64,000 nucleotides of DNA from Mytilisepta virgata (taxonomy: Eukaryota > Mollusca > Bivalvia > Mytilida > Mytilidae): positions 42,171,135 to 42,235,134 of the forward strand of contig CM051517.1 of the NCBI GenBank assembly GCA_028015205.1, read 5' to 3'. Position numbers and translations under genes: made by a program. Within the stretch, counting starts at the first letter, position 1, and each line of letters begins with the position of its first letter. Below, in pieces: positions 1 through 11,900 of the stretch. Under the pieces are notes generated by a model. That model did no database searches, had not been told where the DNA came from, and was given only the letters and a program-made list of their open reading frames with translations.

Positions 1-850
1 TTTGACTTCATTAGTTCAATAAATATAAAAATGTCAATTGATTTGATGGTCTTCATCTACTTTAGGGCCCCAATACTGTATAGCTATTATTTGGTAGGAA
101 AAGTGTTACTTCATGCAGGTCAGAGCCTATTACATTCATAATTTGATGTTTTTTCTCATTTCTATTTAGAATATAATTATTATAAAAAGAAAAACCATGT
201 AATTTTTTTCATTCATTAAAACATGCTGCTATCAAAATTTTCTGGGGCAAACACTGGGTTGTGTATGTATCTTGCATTCAGATTTAGGGCCAACTAAAAT
301 TAATTAGTAGATTTTCATCCAACTTTTTGAATAAAATGGGGCGGGTGGGAGGATTTTATTTTTTATTTCATATGAAACTATTTTGTAAGGTGTTATTAAT
401 ATGTAAACGTTATAAAATGGCTTATATATGTTTTTATTCCAGAAACATGCACAATAGAAATTTCAACTCCAATCTCTGCAGACTTAAGCTGACCAAAAGA
501 CATCTAAAGGTCACAAAAATAGTCGAATCACGAAAACCATGTTGAATTGTTACAGGAAGTTAACAAAAAACGAAATTATTGACACGGATACCGGTAACGG
601 AGATGAACAAAATCCGGAAATCGTAAATTTTAGAAAATAAAAAAAATCGGGGCGGCACGATTTTCGAGGGGCGGGCGGGGATGAAAATCTATCAATTAAT
701 TTTAATTGGCCTAGTAATGGTTTTGTTAAGAATTGATTTTTGATTGTCACAAGTTTGACTGCTTTAGAGTGGTATGAATCAGCAACACAACTTCCTATAT
801 GTAAAGTTTTACTGGGAAACATAAGGTAAATATTTTATATTAATTTTCAG
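1..850 (+). other. Intron upstream of first visible basigin exon
   Basis: No exon was recognised. AT-rich sequence is interrupted by a GC-rich patch at about 650-682 (GGGGCGGCACG, then GGGGCGGGCGGGG). Short ORFs here have no recognisable content. A signal-peptide exon was looked for and not found. Confidence 0.45.
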
Positions 851-1069
851 TGGAAACAGTAGATGCAACTATACCAGATATGGATGAAAAAAGCAAAGAA
901 GAGAAAAAAGTTGAAATGAGTTGCAAAGCCGGGTTTGCATCTGGTACTTCTGAAGCAGATAAACAACATACTGTAGAATGGTTCAAGGGAGGTAAACCAG
1001 TTACAGAAGTAGATGGACTTAAAGATCGTTACAAAATAGGAACAGAAAACATTACAATAGAGAAAGTCA
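851..1069 (+). CDS. BSG: Basigin exon: N-terminal part of Ig1
   Basis: The exon follows a TTTTCAG acceptor and ends at a GTAAGTAT donor. It enters in phase 1 and leaves after the first base of a codon. It carries the first Ig1 cysteine (motif VEMSC) and the core tryptophan (VEWFKGG). The last 67 bases and the donor are repeated twice just downstream (see the tandem repeat at 1003-1270). Confidence 0.9.
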
Positions 1070-4000
1070 GTAAGTATATTTGTTTGGGTTATTAGGTTTC
1101 TACAGAAGTAGATGGACTTCAAGATCGTTACAAATTACGAACAGAAAACATTACAATAGAGAGAAAGTCAGTTAGTAGATTTGTTTGGGTTGTTAGGTTT
1201 CTTCAGAAGTAGATGGACTTCAAGATCATAACAAATTAGGAACAGAAAACATTACAATAGAGAGAAAGTAAAAAAAATTAAGATGCTAGGTTCTCATGCA
1301 CCGCATCATCCAAAAAAACCTCCCGCATCGGCGGTTTTTATTCCTAGTAGAATCCTGAATTTTTTCAAGTCTGATTTATATAATTCCTGGATTTCATCAC
1401 AGATTTCCAAGAAAAACAACTGTTGTTTGCCTTAGCACCCAATGCAGTTTATAAGTTGTTTTAAAATTTACAATCTGTTTACTACATTTGTAATTGCATG
1501 ACTATAACCCGTCATAAAAGAATTACAAAGGTTTTACCTAACATTATATGTACAAAAAGGTTTGGGAAACACATTTTTTTCAAAAGAATACAATTTTTTC
1601 TCAAAATTCAATTTTTATTTGTTATTCAACAAATATAAATTTTATGTTTTCCTTGTCAGAAAAAAATTGAATTGAAAAGAAAATTGATTATCAAAGGGGA
1701 GCAACTCTGTGGATTTTCTGTAAAATTTGGTCAATTAATGACAACAAAAACATGTTCTGAAAGAAAGGGTACATTTATGAGACTCAAAGGGCATCAAGGA
1801 TGGCCAACCCTTCCATTTGTTTAGGGCAAGATAGAGCACTATAATAATTATTTATTTCTACAAGCGTACATGTATGAAATAATAAGTATCGACCGTTTCC
1901 GGAGCAGACTTGAAAAAATTCCAGATTTTACTTAGAATTAAAACCGCCGACGCAGGAGGTTTTATTTTTTTTGGCCTTAATGTAGGTGTAACGTGTACAT
2001 AAAATGTTTGAATAATGTTATACTATAACATTGTCTTAAGGTTAAAAAATTTAAAAAAACATACGTAAATAATATACGTTATTATAACGCTCAATAAATG
2101 TTAACAATATACGTATTTGACAGATCGTTGTATAAACATTACATATACGTTATAATTTTACGTACTTTTTAAGTTCAAAGAAAGACACAAAAATTACATT
2201 TTATTAACGTCAGCACAACATTTTATATTTAACGTGTTTATTATCATGTTATACCAACGTAAACCAAACCAAAAAATACGTTATTCCCTAATGTAACCTA
2301 AACATAACGTTAACTTTACATGTTTGTTTGGTCTGTACTCATATGAAGCGGACTTCTACATGAAAACAAAAGGAAACTAGCCCAATCCTTTATATATAGA
2401 TGACGTGTCGTCGTTAAATAACGATAAATTCCAAGACTTTCTACATCTCATCAACCCCAGTGAACTCGAAATAAAGGATACTACAGATACATCAAAGTCC
2501 ATTTCATATTTGGATTACTCAAAATAGACAATGAGGGACATCTGAAGACAAAACTTTATGCCTTACGTGATGACTTCAACTTTCCTATTGTTAACTTTCC
2601 CTTCTTGAGTCGCACTATACCAGCATCACCTGCATATGGCGTTTACGTTTCTCATCTGATCTGATATTCAAGGGCATGCGTGAGTTACCATGACTTTTGA
2701 CAAAGAGGATTACTGCTGTCACAGAAGCTTCTTAACCAGGGTTTTATCAGTGATAAGTTGATGTCATCACTTAGGAAATTTTACGGTCTTCATCACGAAT
2801 TGTACACGGAGCAGGAACTGTTTACCCTTCCGGAGTACCTGAGGTCACTCCTGGTTTTTATAGGAGTTCGTGTTGCTCATTGTTTTCTAGTTTTCAGTGT
2901 TTATTTGTTGTGCTTGTGGTGGTTCATTTGTCTTCCCAGGGTTTGTTTGTCTTATGAATTGCTACTTAGGTATATTTGTCCTCTTTATAATAAAACTGTG
3001 ACTAAAAATGATTTTGTGTAATATTTTTATTTCAGAGCGTGAAGATATGGGAGAGTATCAGTGTGTCTTTGTATTTAACAATAATGACAGAATCAACCAG
3101 ACTGTTCCCCTAAATGGTAATGCAATCAAAATCAGTAACTAAAGTATAAAATCAGTTTCTCTCTTTTAGATATTTCACTTATAATATTTAGTGGATTTGT
3201 AAGTTTTTACCTTTTAAATACACAATGTATATGTTCTGTTTAAGTGGAAACAATAATGATATGATATTCTAAACATATTTTAAGAGTACACATTATATAT
3301 TTGTTATTAATTCGAAGGAAAAAAAATAGATTGATATATTTATGTATGTATTTGATTTTTAACTCCCCCTATGTGATATAAAGTCTCCACCAAATAAGTT
3401 TTTTAAGGAAAATATATTTTTTTCAATCATAATTTTAATCACAAGATAGGCCTTACAAATGTAAAATGTACATAAGAATGTTTTTGAGAAATAACAGGCC
3501 AATAATAAACACTGAAGTTCATCTGTTAACAAAGACAACCAGTACATTTATGCAAAATATTTAGACCATTCACATTACAAATCTTTTTAAGGTATCAGAA
3601 TTCATTCTTTATATGTCTATAAATTGTAAGATATTAAGTATAATGAATTACCGTATATCATTTTGATTTATTGAATCATTTCATATGGAAATATTGATAT
3701 ACACATGTAATCTATTTACAGCTTCTCCAAAGATTGATAAAAGTTTCCCTAAATCAAAGAATTTAGTTGAAGGTGATGATTGGACAATTATCTGTCCAGT
3801 CACTGGTTTCCCTTACCCCACTGTTTACTGGACCAAAGACGATAAACCCTTACATATACCTGAAGATATTCGTATACATGTCACAAAGGCTGGGGATGTC
3901 GAGGATGCCAAATTGAGTATACTCAGTTTAAAATTTGAAGATCAAGGATCGTATGAATGTCTAGCTAACTCTACTAGTGCTTTCAATAGCACTTCTGAAA

Positions 4001-7000
4001 TACTGAAGCTGAGAGTGAAAGGTATGGAGTAATAAGTCATTGTACTTCATTTCTAATAATTAATTGCAGATATGAGATACTAATATTCTAGCAGATCAAA
4101 TGCCAAAATTTAAAAAAAAAAATTATCAAGTTAATTTTATTTAAAACAGAAGACAAATGAAATGTGCCTATTTTGAGCATTTTCTCATTATACAACCTCG
4201 AAAGCCTGCATTAAGGATGGGCCAAGCCTCATCCACTTACTTATTCAGGCTGAGCTACCACTGCATGACACATGAAATTATAGTGAAACAACAAAATAGA
4301 TTAAGCAATGAAATATTGAATGTTTCTTAGTGATATTCAGTGATAATTTACAAAATCTTGATTTGTAAAAAAAAATAGTCAGTCATCCAAATGCAGTTAA
4401 ACCTTACACATTGTTTCATACACATTCTAACTAAGTATTTCTAATACATTTGTTGTGATAAATTGTTTCTTTTAAGAGAAAATTCAGCACTATTTTTTAA
4501 CAGTTTAAACAAGCATCATTGACACATTTTACATCAACTGGTCCACAGGGTGATGTGGCATTGACTTTTCTGTAAAAGTCTCCTCTTAAACCACTGTGTC
4601 AAATGGAACTAAACTTCAGTGGAATGGTCTTTAGGTGTTTCCCTTTCAAAATTTTTCTGAGCTACCGATACAGACCTGAGATCAGTTTGGCTACTGTTTC
4701 TGTTCCCCACTTGCAGATATTGGAGTTGTCTCCCATATGAATGAGTTATCTTTCCTGACAGAAGGTGTCTTGTATTTAACATGAAGTGCAAAAATTACTT
4801 GTATAATTTTTCTTCAAAATATTTATCTAGGAGAACCTTCATCAGGCATCAATATATGTGGGAAAATATATCTAAATCATATCATTATTGTGTATAGTGA
4901 ATATTGTTAGAAATAAAAAAATGTTTTGCAGAAAAATGACAATTCTCCAATGATTAGATACAAATTGTAACTCCATAAATGGGAGACAACTCTGATGAAA
5001 CAAAAATGGGGAAAAAGAAAAAATGATACTAAAACAAATTTTTATGGCCACTGTTACAAAAAAAAATAGAAATATTAGCAGGGTTCTCGCTAAGGCGCGT
5101 TTATGCGTCCTGGACGCACTAAAATTGGACTGGATGCGTTCTCCTTCAAACTCATGCGTCTCTAATCAGCTGAAAAATCCTTAGTGAGAACCCTGATTAG
5201 CAAGAAAATACTCCAAAATTCCTTGGCAAAGCAGAGCTGAAAATAGAAAAATGAACTAAAACATTTTTAAAAAACTGCTATGGCAGTTGACTCAAAACTT
5301 TGCTAAAATGGTCTTTAGATTGTCCCCTTTCAAAAGCATGTTCAGTAGTCCAGACCTTGCACCAATATGGCTGCTGTTTATGGATTGATCAATTAATTTA
5401 CATTTCAGAAATACAGCAAGCATATATAAAAAAGATTTTATATTATTTTTTAGATCGTCTTGCTGCACTGTGGCCATTCCTTGGTATTGTTGCAGAGGTT
5501 ATTATACTGTGTATTATAATATTTATCTATGAAAAGAAGAAGAGTAAGGAAATGGAAGATGAAGTAGACTCCCCAACATCAGATGAGTAAGTGCAAATAT
5601 AAGTTGGGTAACGGTTTTAAAAAAATTGTTATGAATAGTGGGGATGGGGGTATATTAAATGTATCCAAATAACTGTTCCTGCTTCAGGATGATTCTTTAT
5701 GTACATACATTGAAGGTATGCATACAGTTTTCTGTTCATATCATCATAGATAAACTGTGTTCTCCTCATGCCCTTTTAGCAACTTGGTTCTCATCCCCTA
5801 TCAGATTTTGCCGAGATTCTATCTCTGTGTTTTTTGTGATTAATAGAAATCTATACTGTTCAGATTTTTACAACTTAAGCTGATTCCGATGTAATTGGTC
5901 CAAAAAGGAGGCTGAGGAAATCAAAAATGTAAACAAACATCCTACATGTACCTTGTAGCTCCTTTTAGAACCAGCTAATAATGAATATAACATTCAAAAA
6001 TGAAACGAGTTAATTCAATACAAGTAGAAAGGTAAAGAAAATCAAGAGTTCTCCATGCACAAGAGTGACATTGCATGTAAAAACATAGATTGAGGATGAT
6101 CCATTCATTCAAAACAAGATGCCTTTTGACAACTTTACTCTTGAAATGAATGATGCCTGACTTCAACTAAAATAATGAAATTTGGCTTTGAACTTTGAAA
6201 CAACTTTAGTTTGCCCAGGGTGGATGGATGAATTTTTGTTCAATGTCCAGTGGCAATTAAATGCATATGTGTACATGTATCAGTGTGAGAATAATGGATA
6301 TGAAAGCTGCTTTGCACGAGACCGACAGATTAAGTCGGATTTTTAACATGCTAGCTCATGAGGTAACAGTCCACAGGAAGACATATCAACCCATCCAGAC
6401 ATATATTATACTGACTCCGAGCCGAGTACTCCTTTCCTCTTATTACTCCTAGATGCTACGTGCTTGGTGGAAAAGCAGCAAATAACAATTTAAATGTCTT
6501 TGGTTTGATCAGGGATCTAGCCCAAAACCTTCCCCACTTGAGGCAGTTAATTACAAATAACACCATTGTTTTCTAGAAGAGTGCCCAATGAAGTATCTTT
6601 CTAGTGTATATTATAAATAGGTTCCTGTTATATCGCATATGAATATTATATTGGAAAAGCTATATTTAGATAAGAAAATTATGGGCTGTAAACCTTTCTT
6701 TTAATGTCCAGTCCATGAATGTGGTTGGGGCATATAGATTTGCCCTTGTTTAATATATACATGTAATTATATGTGAAAATTTCAAAACAATTTTTCACAG
6801 CAATGCAACATTTTCTTTAGAGTGTAAGAAGAAAATTTTTACTTTGAATGTCAGGATATATGGATTTTGTGGAGAAAAACATAGAAAAGTAATTTTAAGA
6901 TACGTCTGTTTAGAAACTCGAGCGACATGAACTGAACTTCGCATGTCATAACACAAAGGACATTTATGTCATAATGACAATATTTTTTTTATTGTTTTAG

Positions 7001-7058
7001 TGCCAGAGTACATGATCATGGAGCTGGTGAGGTTCGACAAAGAAATAACAGAGCCTAA
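851..7058 (+). CDS. BSG: Basigin/CD147-neuroplastin-like protein (5 exons, 5' partial)
   Basis: Exons are 851-1069, 3036-3116, 3722-4021, 5454-5586 and 7001-7058. Joined, they give 262 residues and a TAA with every phase matching. Ig1 spans about residues 20-100, with C25, W44 and the motif EDMGEYQC ending at C83. Ig2 spans about 104-200, with C125, W137 and EDQGSYEC ending at C180. Sequons lie at N67, N94, N183 and N189. The helix at about 207-226 starts [10 protein letters not shown] and carries Glu215 within the membrane, a hallmark of the basigin/neuroplastin/embigin family. A lysine-rich stop-transfer follows, and the tail ends in VRQRNNRA. Family members are cell-surface glycoproteins that chaperone monocarboxylate transporters and act in adhesion; that role here is inferred. 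The first exon starts in phase 1, as expected after a signal-peptide exon, which lies outside the window or was not recognised. Confidence 0.93.
1003..1270 (+). repeat. Tandem triplication of basigin exon end and splice donor
   Basis: Unit 1 is 1003-1101 (67 exon bases, the donor and 32 intron bases). Unit 2 is 1102-1202 and unit 3, truncated, is 1203-1270. Each unit starts at the exon text CAGAAGTAGATGGACTT. Units 2 and 3 share an extra GA (GAGAGAAAGT) that unit 1 lacks. Unit 2 keeps a weak donor (GTTAGT); unit 3 reads into GTAAAA. Confidence 0.9.
1310..1974. mobile_element. MITE-like element with about 60-bp terminal inverted repeats
   Basis: The left end (about 1310-1372) reads inward CCTCCCGCATCGGCGGTTTT and on to TTTTTTCAAGTCT. 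The right end (about 1906-1974) is its reverse complement with a few changes and a small indel (CCTCCTGCGTCGGCGGTTTT on the minus strand). No ORF lies between, so this is a non-autonomous DNA element in the basigin intron. Confidence 0.8.
1975..2385. other. AT-rich intronic stretch with repeated ACGT motifs
   Basis: The sequence is rich in TATACGTTAT, AACGTT and TTACGT-like words on both strands, suggesting a decayed palindromic repeat. No gene is seen. Confidence 0.35.
2386..2990 (+). pseudogene. Retrotransposon reverse-transcriptase fragment and 3' tail
   Basis: Reading + gives [20 protein letters not shown], then [23 protein letters not shown] frameshift at about 2520 leads to [20 protein letters not shown] and [13 protein letters not shown]. 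There is an in-frame TGA at about 2660 and a further shift before [19 protein letters not shown] is an RT active-site motif, and the text after it matches the C-terminal part of a Penelope-like or related RT family common in bivalves and cnidarians, recognised from memory. The GC-richer tail to about 2990 looks like that element's 3' end. It is a dead fragment inside a basigin intron. Confidence 0.65.
3036..3116 (+). CDS. BSG: Basigin exon: C-terminal part of Ig1
   Basis: An 81 bp exon between a TTTCAG acceptor and a GTAATG donor. It encodes [14 protein letters not shown] and onward, with the DxGxYxC motif that closes Ig1 and an NQT sequon. An intron inside an Ig domain fits the split Ig1 seen in this family. 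It is too short and too spliced to show up as a free ORF. Confidence 0.88.
3117..3721 (+). other. Basigin intron
   Basis: AT-rich, with nothing beyond the donor and acceptor recognised. Confidence 0.5.
3722..4021 (+). CDS. BSG: Basigin exon: complete Ig2 domain
   Basis: A 300 bp symmetric phase-1 exon between TTTACAG and GTATGG. It encodes one whole Ig domain: the Cys in WTIICPV, the core Trp in VYWTKDDKP, and DQGSYEC. Two NST sequons sit near the membrane-proximal end. Confidence 0.93.
5091..5195. mobile_element. Short MITE with 7-bp target duplication
   Basis: The ends GGGTTCTCGCTAAGG and CCTTAGTGAGAACCC are inverted with one mismatch. ATTAGCA at 5084-5090 is repeated at 5196-5202. The interior holds repeated (G)ATGCGT words. 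It lies in the intron between the Ig2 and transmembrane exons. Confidence 0.75.
5454..5586 (+). CDS. BSG: Basigin exon: transmembrane helix and tail start
   Basis: The exon follows a TTTTTTAG acceptor and ends at GTAAGTGC. It encodes [19 protein letters not shown], then the rest of the helix and [13 protein letters not shown]. The WPFLGIVAE block with its acidic residue in the bilayer is close to invariant across basigin and neuroplastin. It is the strongest single reason for the family call. Confidence 0.94.
6221..6545 (-). repeat. Diverged tRNA-derived SINE copy
   Basis: It shares the body of the SINE copies at 19099-19454 and 35994-36340 (GACATATCA, ACTGACTCCGAGCCGA, AATGTCTTTGGTTTGA). 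The tRNA-like head is badly decayed (GATCAGGGATCTAGCCC), so it is an old copy. It has the same orientation as the other two. Confidence 0.75.
7001..7058 (+). CDS. BSG: Basigin terminal coding exon
   Basis: The exon follows a GTTTTAG acceptor, completes a split Asp codon and encodes [18 protein letters not shown], then TAA at 7056-7058. VRQR-like C termini are typical of invertebrate basigins. The 3' UTR starts at 7059. Confidence 0.87.
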
Positions 7059-10022
7059 AGATCTACCTCCTTGTTTCACACACTAAGTCATTCCGCAAAA
7101 TCTACAAGGATTCATTCTAAGTTGTGAACCTGTCCCTGCGCTTTCAGGAAAAAAAATGATTTATTTGAGAAATGTAAAAATACTAAGATTTTTTGTAATA
7201 CTAAAAGATCAGTTACATTAATTTTTAGATTCTCAATCTAGCCAGTGCATTCTAACACCTGTCAATTTCTTCTGCTGAAAAAGAATGATATGCATGAATC
7301 ATGCATAAGTTTTATCAAAAGAAATTGCAATCTGGCTTTCATACACAATAACATTGCTGTGCAATACTTTAGTTTTCCATAATATTAGAATTTTATGCAT
7401 AAACTGAAAACACATTTCAGCTTCATCAAGGATTCAAATAGAAGTCCAGAATTTTACGATCACAATGAATTATTCAGATGTGAAGGGTTCAGATGACCTG
7501 GCTAGGAATGAGAATCAAAAATTTATTTTATGTCTTTTTATTACACTACATATTTAATAAATGTCCATGATCTCATTATCATTCTTGTTCATTGTGATCT
7601 GATATAAGTGCTCTCCCTTTATGATTGATTTCATTTTCATCACATACTATTTTAAATAATTATATCAATTTAACATGCACAAAAAATTGGGTTTTCATTT
7701 AAGGGGGTATTATGGTATTTCTGCAAATTTAAAGAATCAAATATGAAATTTACATCTTCAGATTAACTTATTCCAGGACTTCCTTTTTGTATACAATTGT
7801 GTGTTCAAAAACATTTATCAATTGGTCTAAATTGGACAAAAATACCTAAGGAGCAATGACCTATTACCATAAAAGAACAATATTTGTGCAAATTTAACTT
7901 CTCATTTAAAATAGTTTTATTTTTCTAAAAAGTTTAAGGAATCTTTTTAATCTATTTTGAACAATTTAAATAATTAAATTAATGAAAAATATGACATGTG
8001 TCCATGTGTGTATAAGAATTGTATAGTTGATAAATATTTGAAGAGTTTCTTAATTTTTTCCAGTTGATATACATGCAACAAAATGCCTGGTAGATTTATC
8101 CAGTGTTTTCAAAAAGTCAGTCCAGACTTCATGAATTTCATAGGGAGAGCAATAAAAGTAGTTTGATTTTTGAAATCATGATTCAGATATGTCATTGACT
8201 TGCTATTTGTTAATGTTGTTATATACATATATGAACATTGAACTTTATTGGATTGTTTGATTTTGTATTTTTATTAGCTTTTGTTTAATTTACTGTATTT
8301 GTCAGCAAAAAAATATTGAAAATGGATGAAAAAAGAATTGCACACACAAACACACACACACACTGCCATAATACAAAGTGTGTGACTATTGTATATACCT
8401 CTGTATATAAATTTTCTGTCTTTTTGTGAGCTTTGATATTTTTCATCTCAATATATAAACAGTAGAATACTTAAGTTTTTTTAGTAAGTATGATACAGTA
8501 AAATTGCTGTAATTAAATGTGGTATTAATATGCATGACTATTGACCACTTAAATAGTGACTTACATGTAAGTTAATTCAGAAATCATTACAGACTGTATG
8601 TTTACCAAGTATCAGCAGTAATATTACAATAAATGGGAAAATTTTTTTAAAGCTTTGAAACAAAATTGCCAGGATACAATTTATACAGTGCTGAGTTTAG
8701 TAACTATTTGATGTTTGTATGAAAAGGTTGATTTTTATAAAGGTAGACTTTATGAACTAGTTGGGTTAAAGTGTGACACTTTGGTGTGAAACAATGAATA
8801 GTTGGATTTCATTGTATCTCTGACATTGCATATGTAAGATAGTAGGTGATTGACTGTATTGATTTCTGGTAGAAACAGCAAAAGACATTGAATTCCATTG
8901 TATTGACTTGTACTTTAGTTATACTATGACTAACTGTTACATGCATTGTGTTGAATAAGAAGATTGAATATGTATACAAGCATGTCATGTTATTCAAGCA
9001 ATTTATATAAATTAATTATTGAGAATTTGCTTTGTAAATATTTTAGCTACAATTTTATTCCAGTTTTAGCATGTGATATTTTAAATTTTGTGATGAAAGA
9101 GAAAGATGAGAGTGAAAGTGTTCAAGTTTTTTTAGTTTTATGTATACATATACATGTCTGTATGTAAAGACATAAATTTTATTTTTTTTCATGCTTCTGC
9201 ATCAGTTGCTTCAGACCATGTTCTAATTACACTTATATCAAAGAAATCCACTAAAGTACCAGTGGTATGAAAAAGAGAGTCTCAGATAATTTTTTTTTAG
9301 CTAAAGTGAGAATTTCAAATAATATGATTAAAAGCAGACATGTTTTTTTTCCACTTTTGGAGGTCTGAATTTTTCCATTACAGTTCCTTTATTATACCCA
9401 GTGAAATGGGTGGTCATCAAAATTAGGTCTGTAAAAGGAAGGCATACTTATCAGATGTGCTGTGCATAGTTATTGCTGAAAAGTACTTTTTGTCCTTTTT
9501 ATTGTCGTTCTTTATTTGTGACTACTTATACGAAACTCTTTGATTTGGTCACAGCTGTATTGTTATGCATTGTATTCAGACTGTGACACCAACTAAAATT
9601 TGATCAGTGTTGTAAAAATGTGATGCACAAAGGTGTGTTATAAGTCATTAAATATCTGGTGTGATTTATACTGGAACAATTGATAGAAGCTTTTAGATGA
9701 TGTCTTCTTTACACTTAAGAATAGGTTGATAGAAAGGCTGTTATAAATATTAAAGGTTATTTACCTCTCATTCAACAACAACATTTATAACAAGGTGTTG
9801 CTATACTAAGAATGTGATCAAATATACATTTCTTATACTTGAGCATGTATTTTTGTGATCATTCTCAGTATTAGATAGTGTCATATGTTTATGTTTTAGA
9901 TACAATATATTCAGATCATGCTTTGAATTAATGTGTTTTATGACCAAGAATATTTTTGGGATGTTGAAGGTGTAGTTTGGTATAGTTAAGTGTATATTAT
10001 TGTGGTTTCTACATCAAATAAA
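7059..10022 (+). other. BSG: Basigin 3' UTR (about 3 kb)
   Basis: The stretch has no coding potential on either strand and no clear repeat family. It is AT-rich and contains a (CA)n tract at about 8340-8362 and two TGTATATA motifs at 8390 and 8402 that match the Pumilio consensus. It ends at a good AATAAA. The extent of the UTR is inferred from the missing introns and the poly(A) signals. Confidence 0.6.
10017..10022 (+). terminator. Candidate poly(A) signal of basigin
   Basis: AATAAA with T-rich sequence downstream (TTTCTCTTTTTTTT from about 10042). A second AATAAA at 10242-10247 lies just before the repeat cluster and could be a distal site. Confidence 0.5.
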
Positions 10023-10241
10023 CTGTATCCATCAGTGATAAGTTTCTCTTTTTTTTGACCAGCCAAAAAAACCCAACTTCATGAAGTTTTACTCCACAGG
10101 ACATGAATACCGATGATTATCACATGCTTATACCTGGAATGGAAATGAAAGAGACTTGTTATGTAGACAAAAGGATTCTATTAGTTTTACATATTCCTGT
10201 ATATTTTTCTTTTCATTATTGCAATTTAGATAAGTAAAGCT

Positions 10242-10247
10242 AATAAA
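10242..10247 (+). terminator. Alternative distal poly(A) signal
   Basis: AATAAA in the context GCTAATAAAATTTATA, 220 bp after the first candidate signal and just before repeat DNA begins at about 10262. Confidence 0.35.
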
Positions 10248-10261
10248 ATTTATATTCAGTT

Positions 10262-11900
10262 AGATCGCTGGTCTCATTGAGTGTCCCAAAGGGCCAGAAT
10301 GACCTATTGCCATTACTTCGTGTCCATGGTCAGTAAAAATTTTGAAAGATCTTCTCTAAAACCGCAGAGCCAATTGAAACCAAACTTGCCCTGAATCATC
10401 CATAGGGTAAATAGCTTAAAGTTTATTACTTTTGTGACACCACTGACCAACCAACTTTTTGGCTGTTTCTGAAAATAGAACATAGGGGGTAAAATCTAAA
10501 AAGTTCAATAAAAAAACTGAAAAATCAATATAAGGAAAAGGTGTTTAACTTTGGGTAAATTTCAGAATTATGTTTTTATTGACCTCCACTCGCGATCAAA
10601 CATAATTGATTTTCCCTCAAATTTTCTATTTTTGTAGTGTTGGCCAATACAAAAATAGAACATTTGGAAAAAAAAAGGGGTAGAATTATTATTCTGCGAA
10701 CCACTAAAGCAATCAAAACCAAGTATGACAGGAAGCTTCCTTGAAAGTTACTGACCCAGTGTTGTTACATTGTTCCCGATTGGCCATCCAATATGGCTTC
10801 CAGCAGGAACTCAATTTTTTACATTGGACCCTATTGGAAAAATTTAGAAAAAATTTGAGAAATGCTTTACCAATTGAAACCAAATATGGCCCGACTGAGA
10901 GTTGTTACTTTGTTGGCCATTTGCAAACCAATATGGCTGCCAGTGGGGATCTTAATTTTACATTGGACCCTATGGAAATTAATGAAAAATCTTCTTGAGA
11001 ATCACTGTACCAATTGAAACCAAATATGGCTTGAGGGTTCCTTGTGAGGTAATGACTGAGAATTGACACTTTACTGGCAATTGGCCAGCAAATATGGCTG
11101 CCAGCAGGGGACTTAGTTTTACATTGGACAGTATGTAAAATGTATAGAAAAACCCTCTTGAGAACTGCTCAATGAATTGAAATCAAATATTGGTAAGGTT
11201 CTGACTAAGACTTGCTGGCAATCAACCAACCAATATGGCTGCCATTGAGGGAATTAGTTTTACATTGGATCATACGGTAAATATATATAAAAATTTTTCT
11301 TGAGAACCACTGAAATAATTGAAACCAAATACTGCTTGAAGGTCCCTTGTCAGGTACTGACCAAGAGTTTTACTTTGTTGATGATCAGCCAAGCAATATG
11401 GCTGACAGTGGGATACTTAGTTTTGCATTTGAACCTATGGGAAATATATAGAAAAATCTTGAGAACCGCTCAACCAATTGAAAGGAAATATGGCTTTAAG
11501 GTTCATTGTGAGGTACTGACTGAAAGTTGTTACTCTCTTGGGGTTCAGTCAACAAATATGGCTGCCATTATAGGAATTAGTTTTACAATGGACCCTGTGG
11601 AAAATATAAAGTAAAATATTCTTTAGTACTTCTCAACCAGTTGAAATCAAATACGGCTTGGTTCCTTGTAGGGTACTGACTGATAGTTGTAACTTTGATC
11701 AGCCATCCAGTATTACGGCCATTGAGGGGGGGGGGGGGGGGGGGGGGGGCTTAGTTTTACGTTTGACCCTATGAGAAATATATAGAAAGACCTTTACAAC
11801 TGCTGATCCAGTTGAAACTAAATACATGTATGGCTTCAAGGTTCATTATGGGGCACTTATTGGGAATTGTTTCTTTGTTGCTGTGTAAACCAATGTATAT
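10262..11900 (-). repeat. Tandem-repeat mobile element, family F1, reverse copy
   Basis: Tandem units of about 140-165 bp each contain CCAATTGAAACCAAATATGGC, an AATATGGCTGCCA block and TTAGTTTTACATTGGACC. Its left edge (GCTGGTCTCATTGAGTGTCC, then TTGCCATTACTTCGTGTCC) resembles the reverse complement of the F1 3' end. The F1 5' hairpin was not found. A 24-base G run sits at 11726-11749. Confidence 0.7.
11726..11749 (+). repeat. Poly(G) tract, 24 bases
   Basis: An uninterrupted G run inside one tandem unit. The sister units have only a few G at this place, so the run expanded here. Its length in the assembly may be unreliable. Confidence 0.85.

Noticed and set aside
327..545. 72-codon + ORF before the first basigin exon, as a signal-peptide exon
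   Set aside because: No signal-peptide pattern at an ATG and no fitting phase-1 donor; the text looks intronic.
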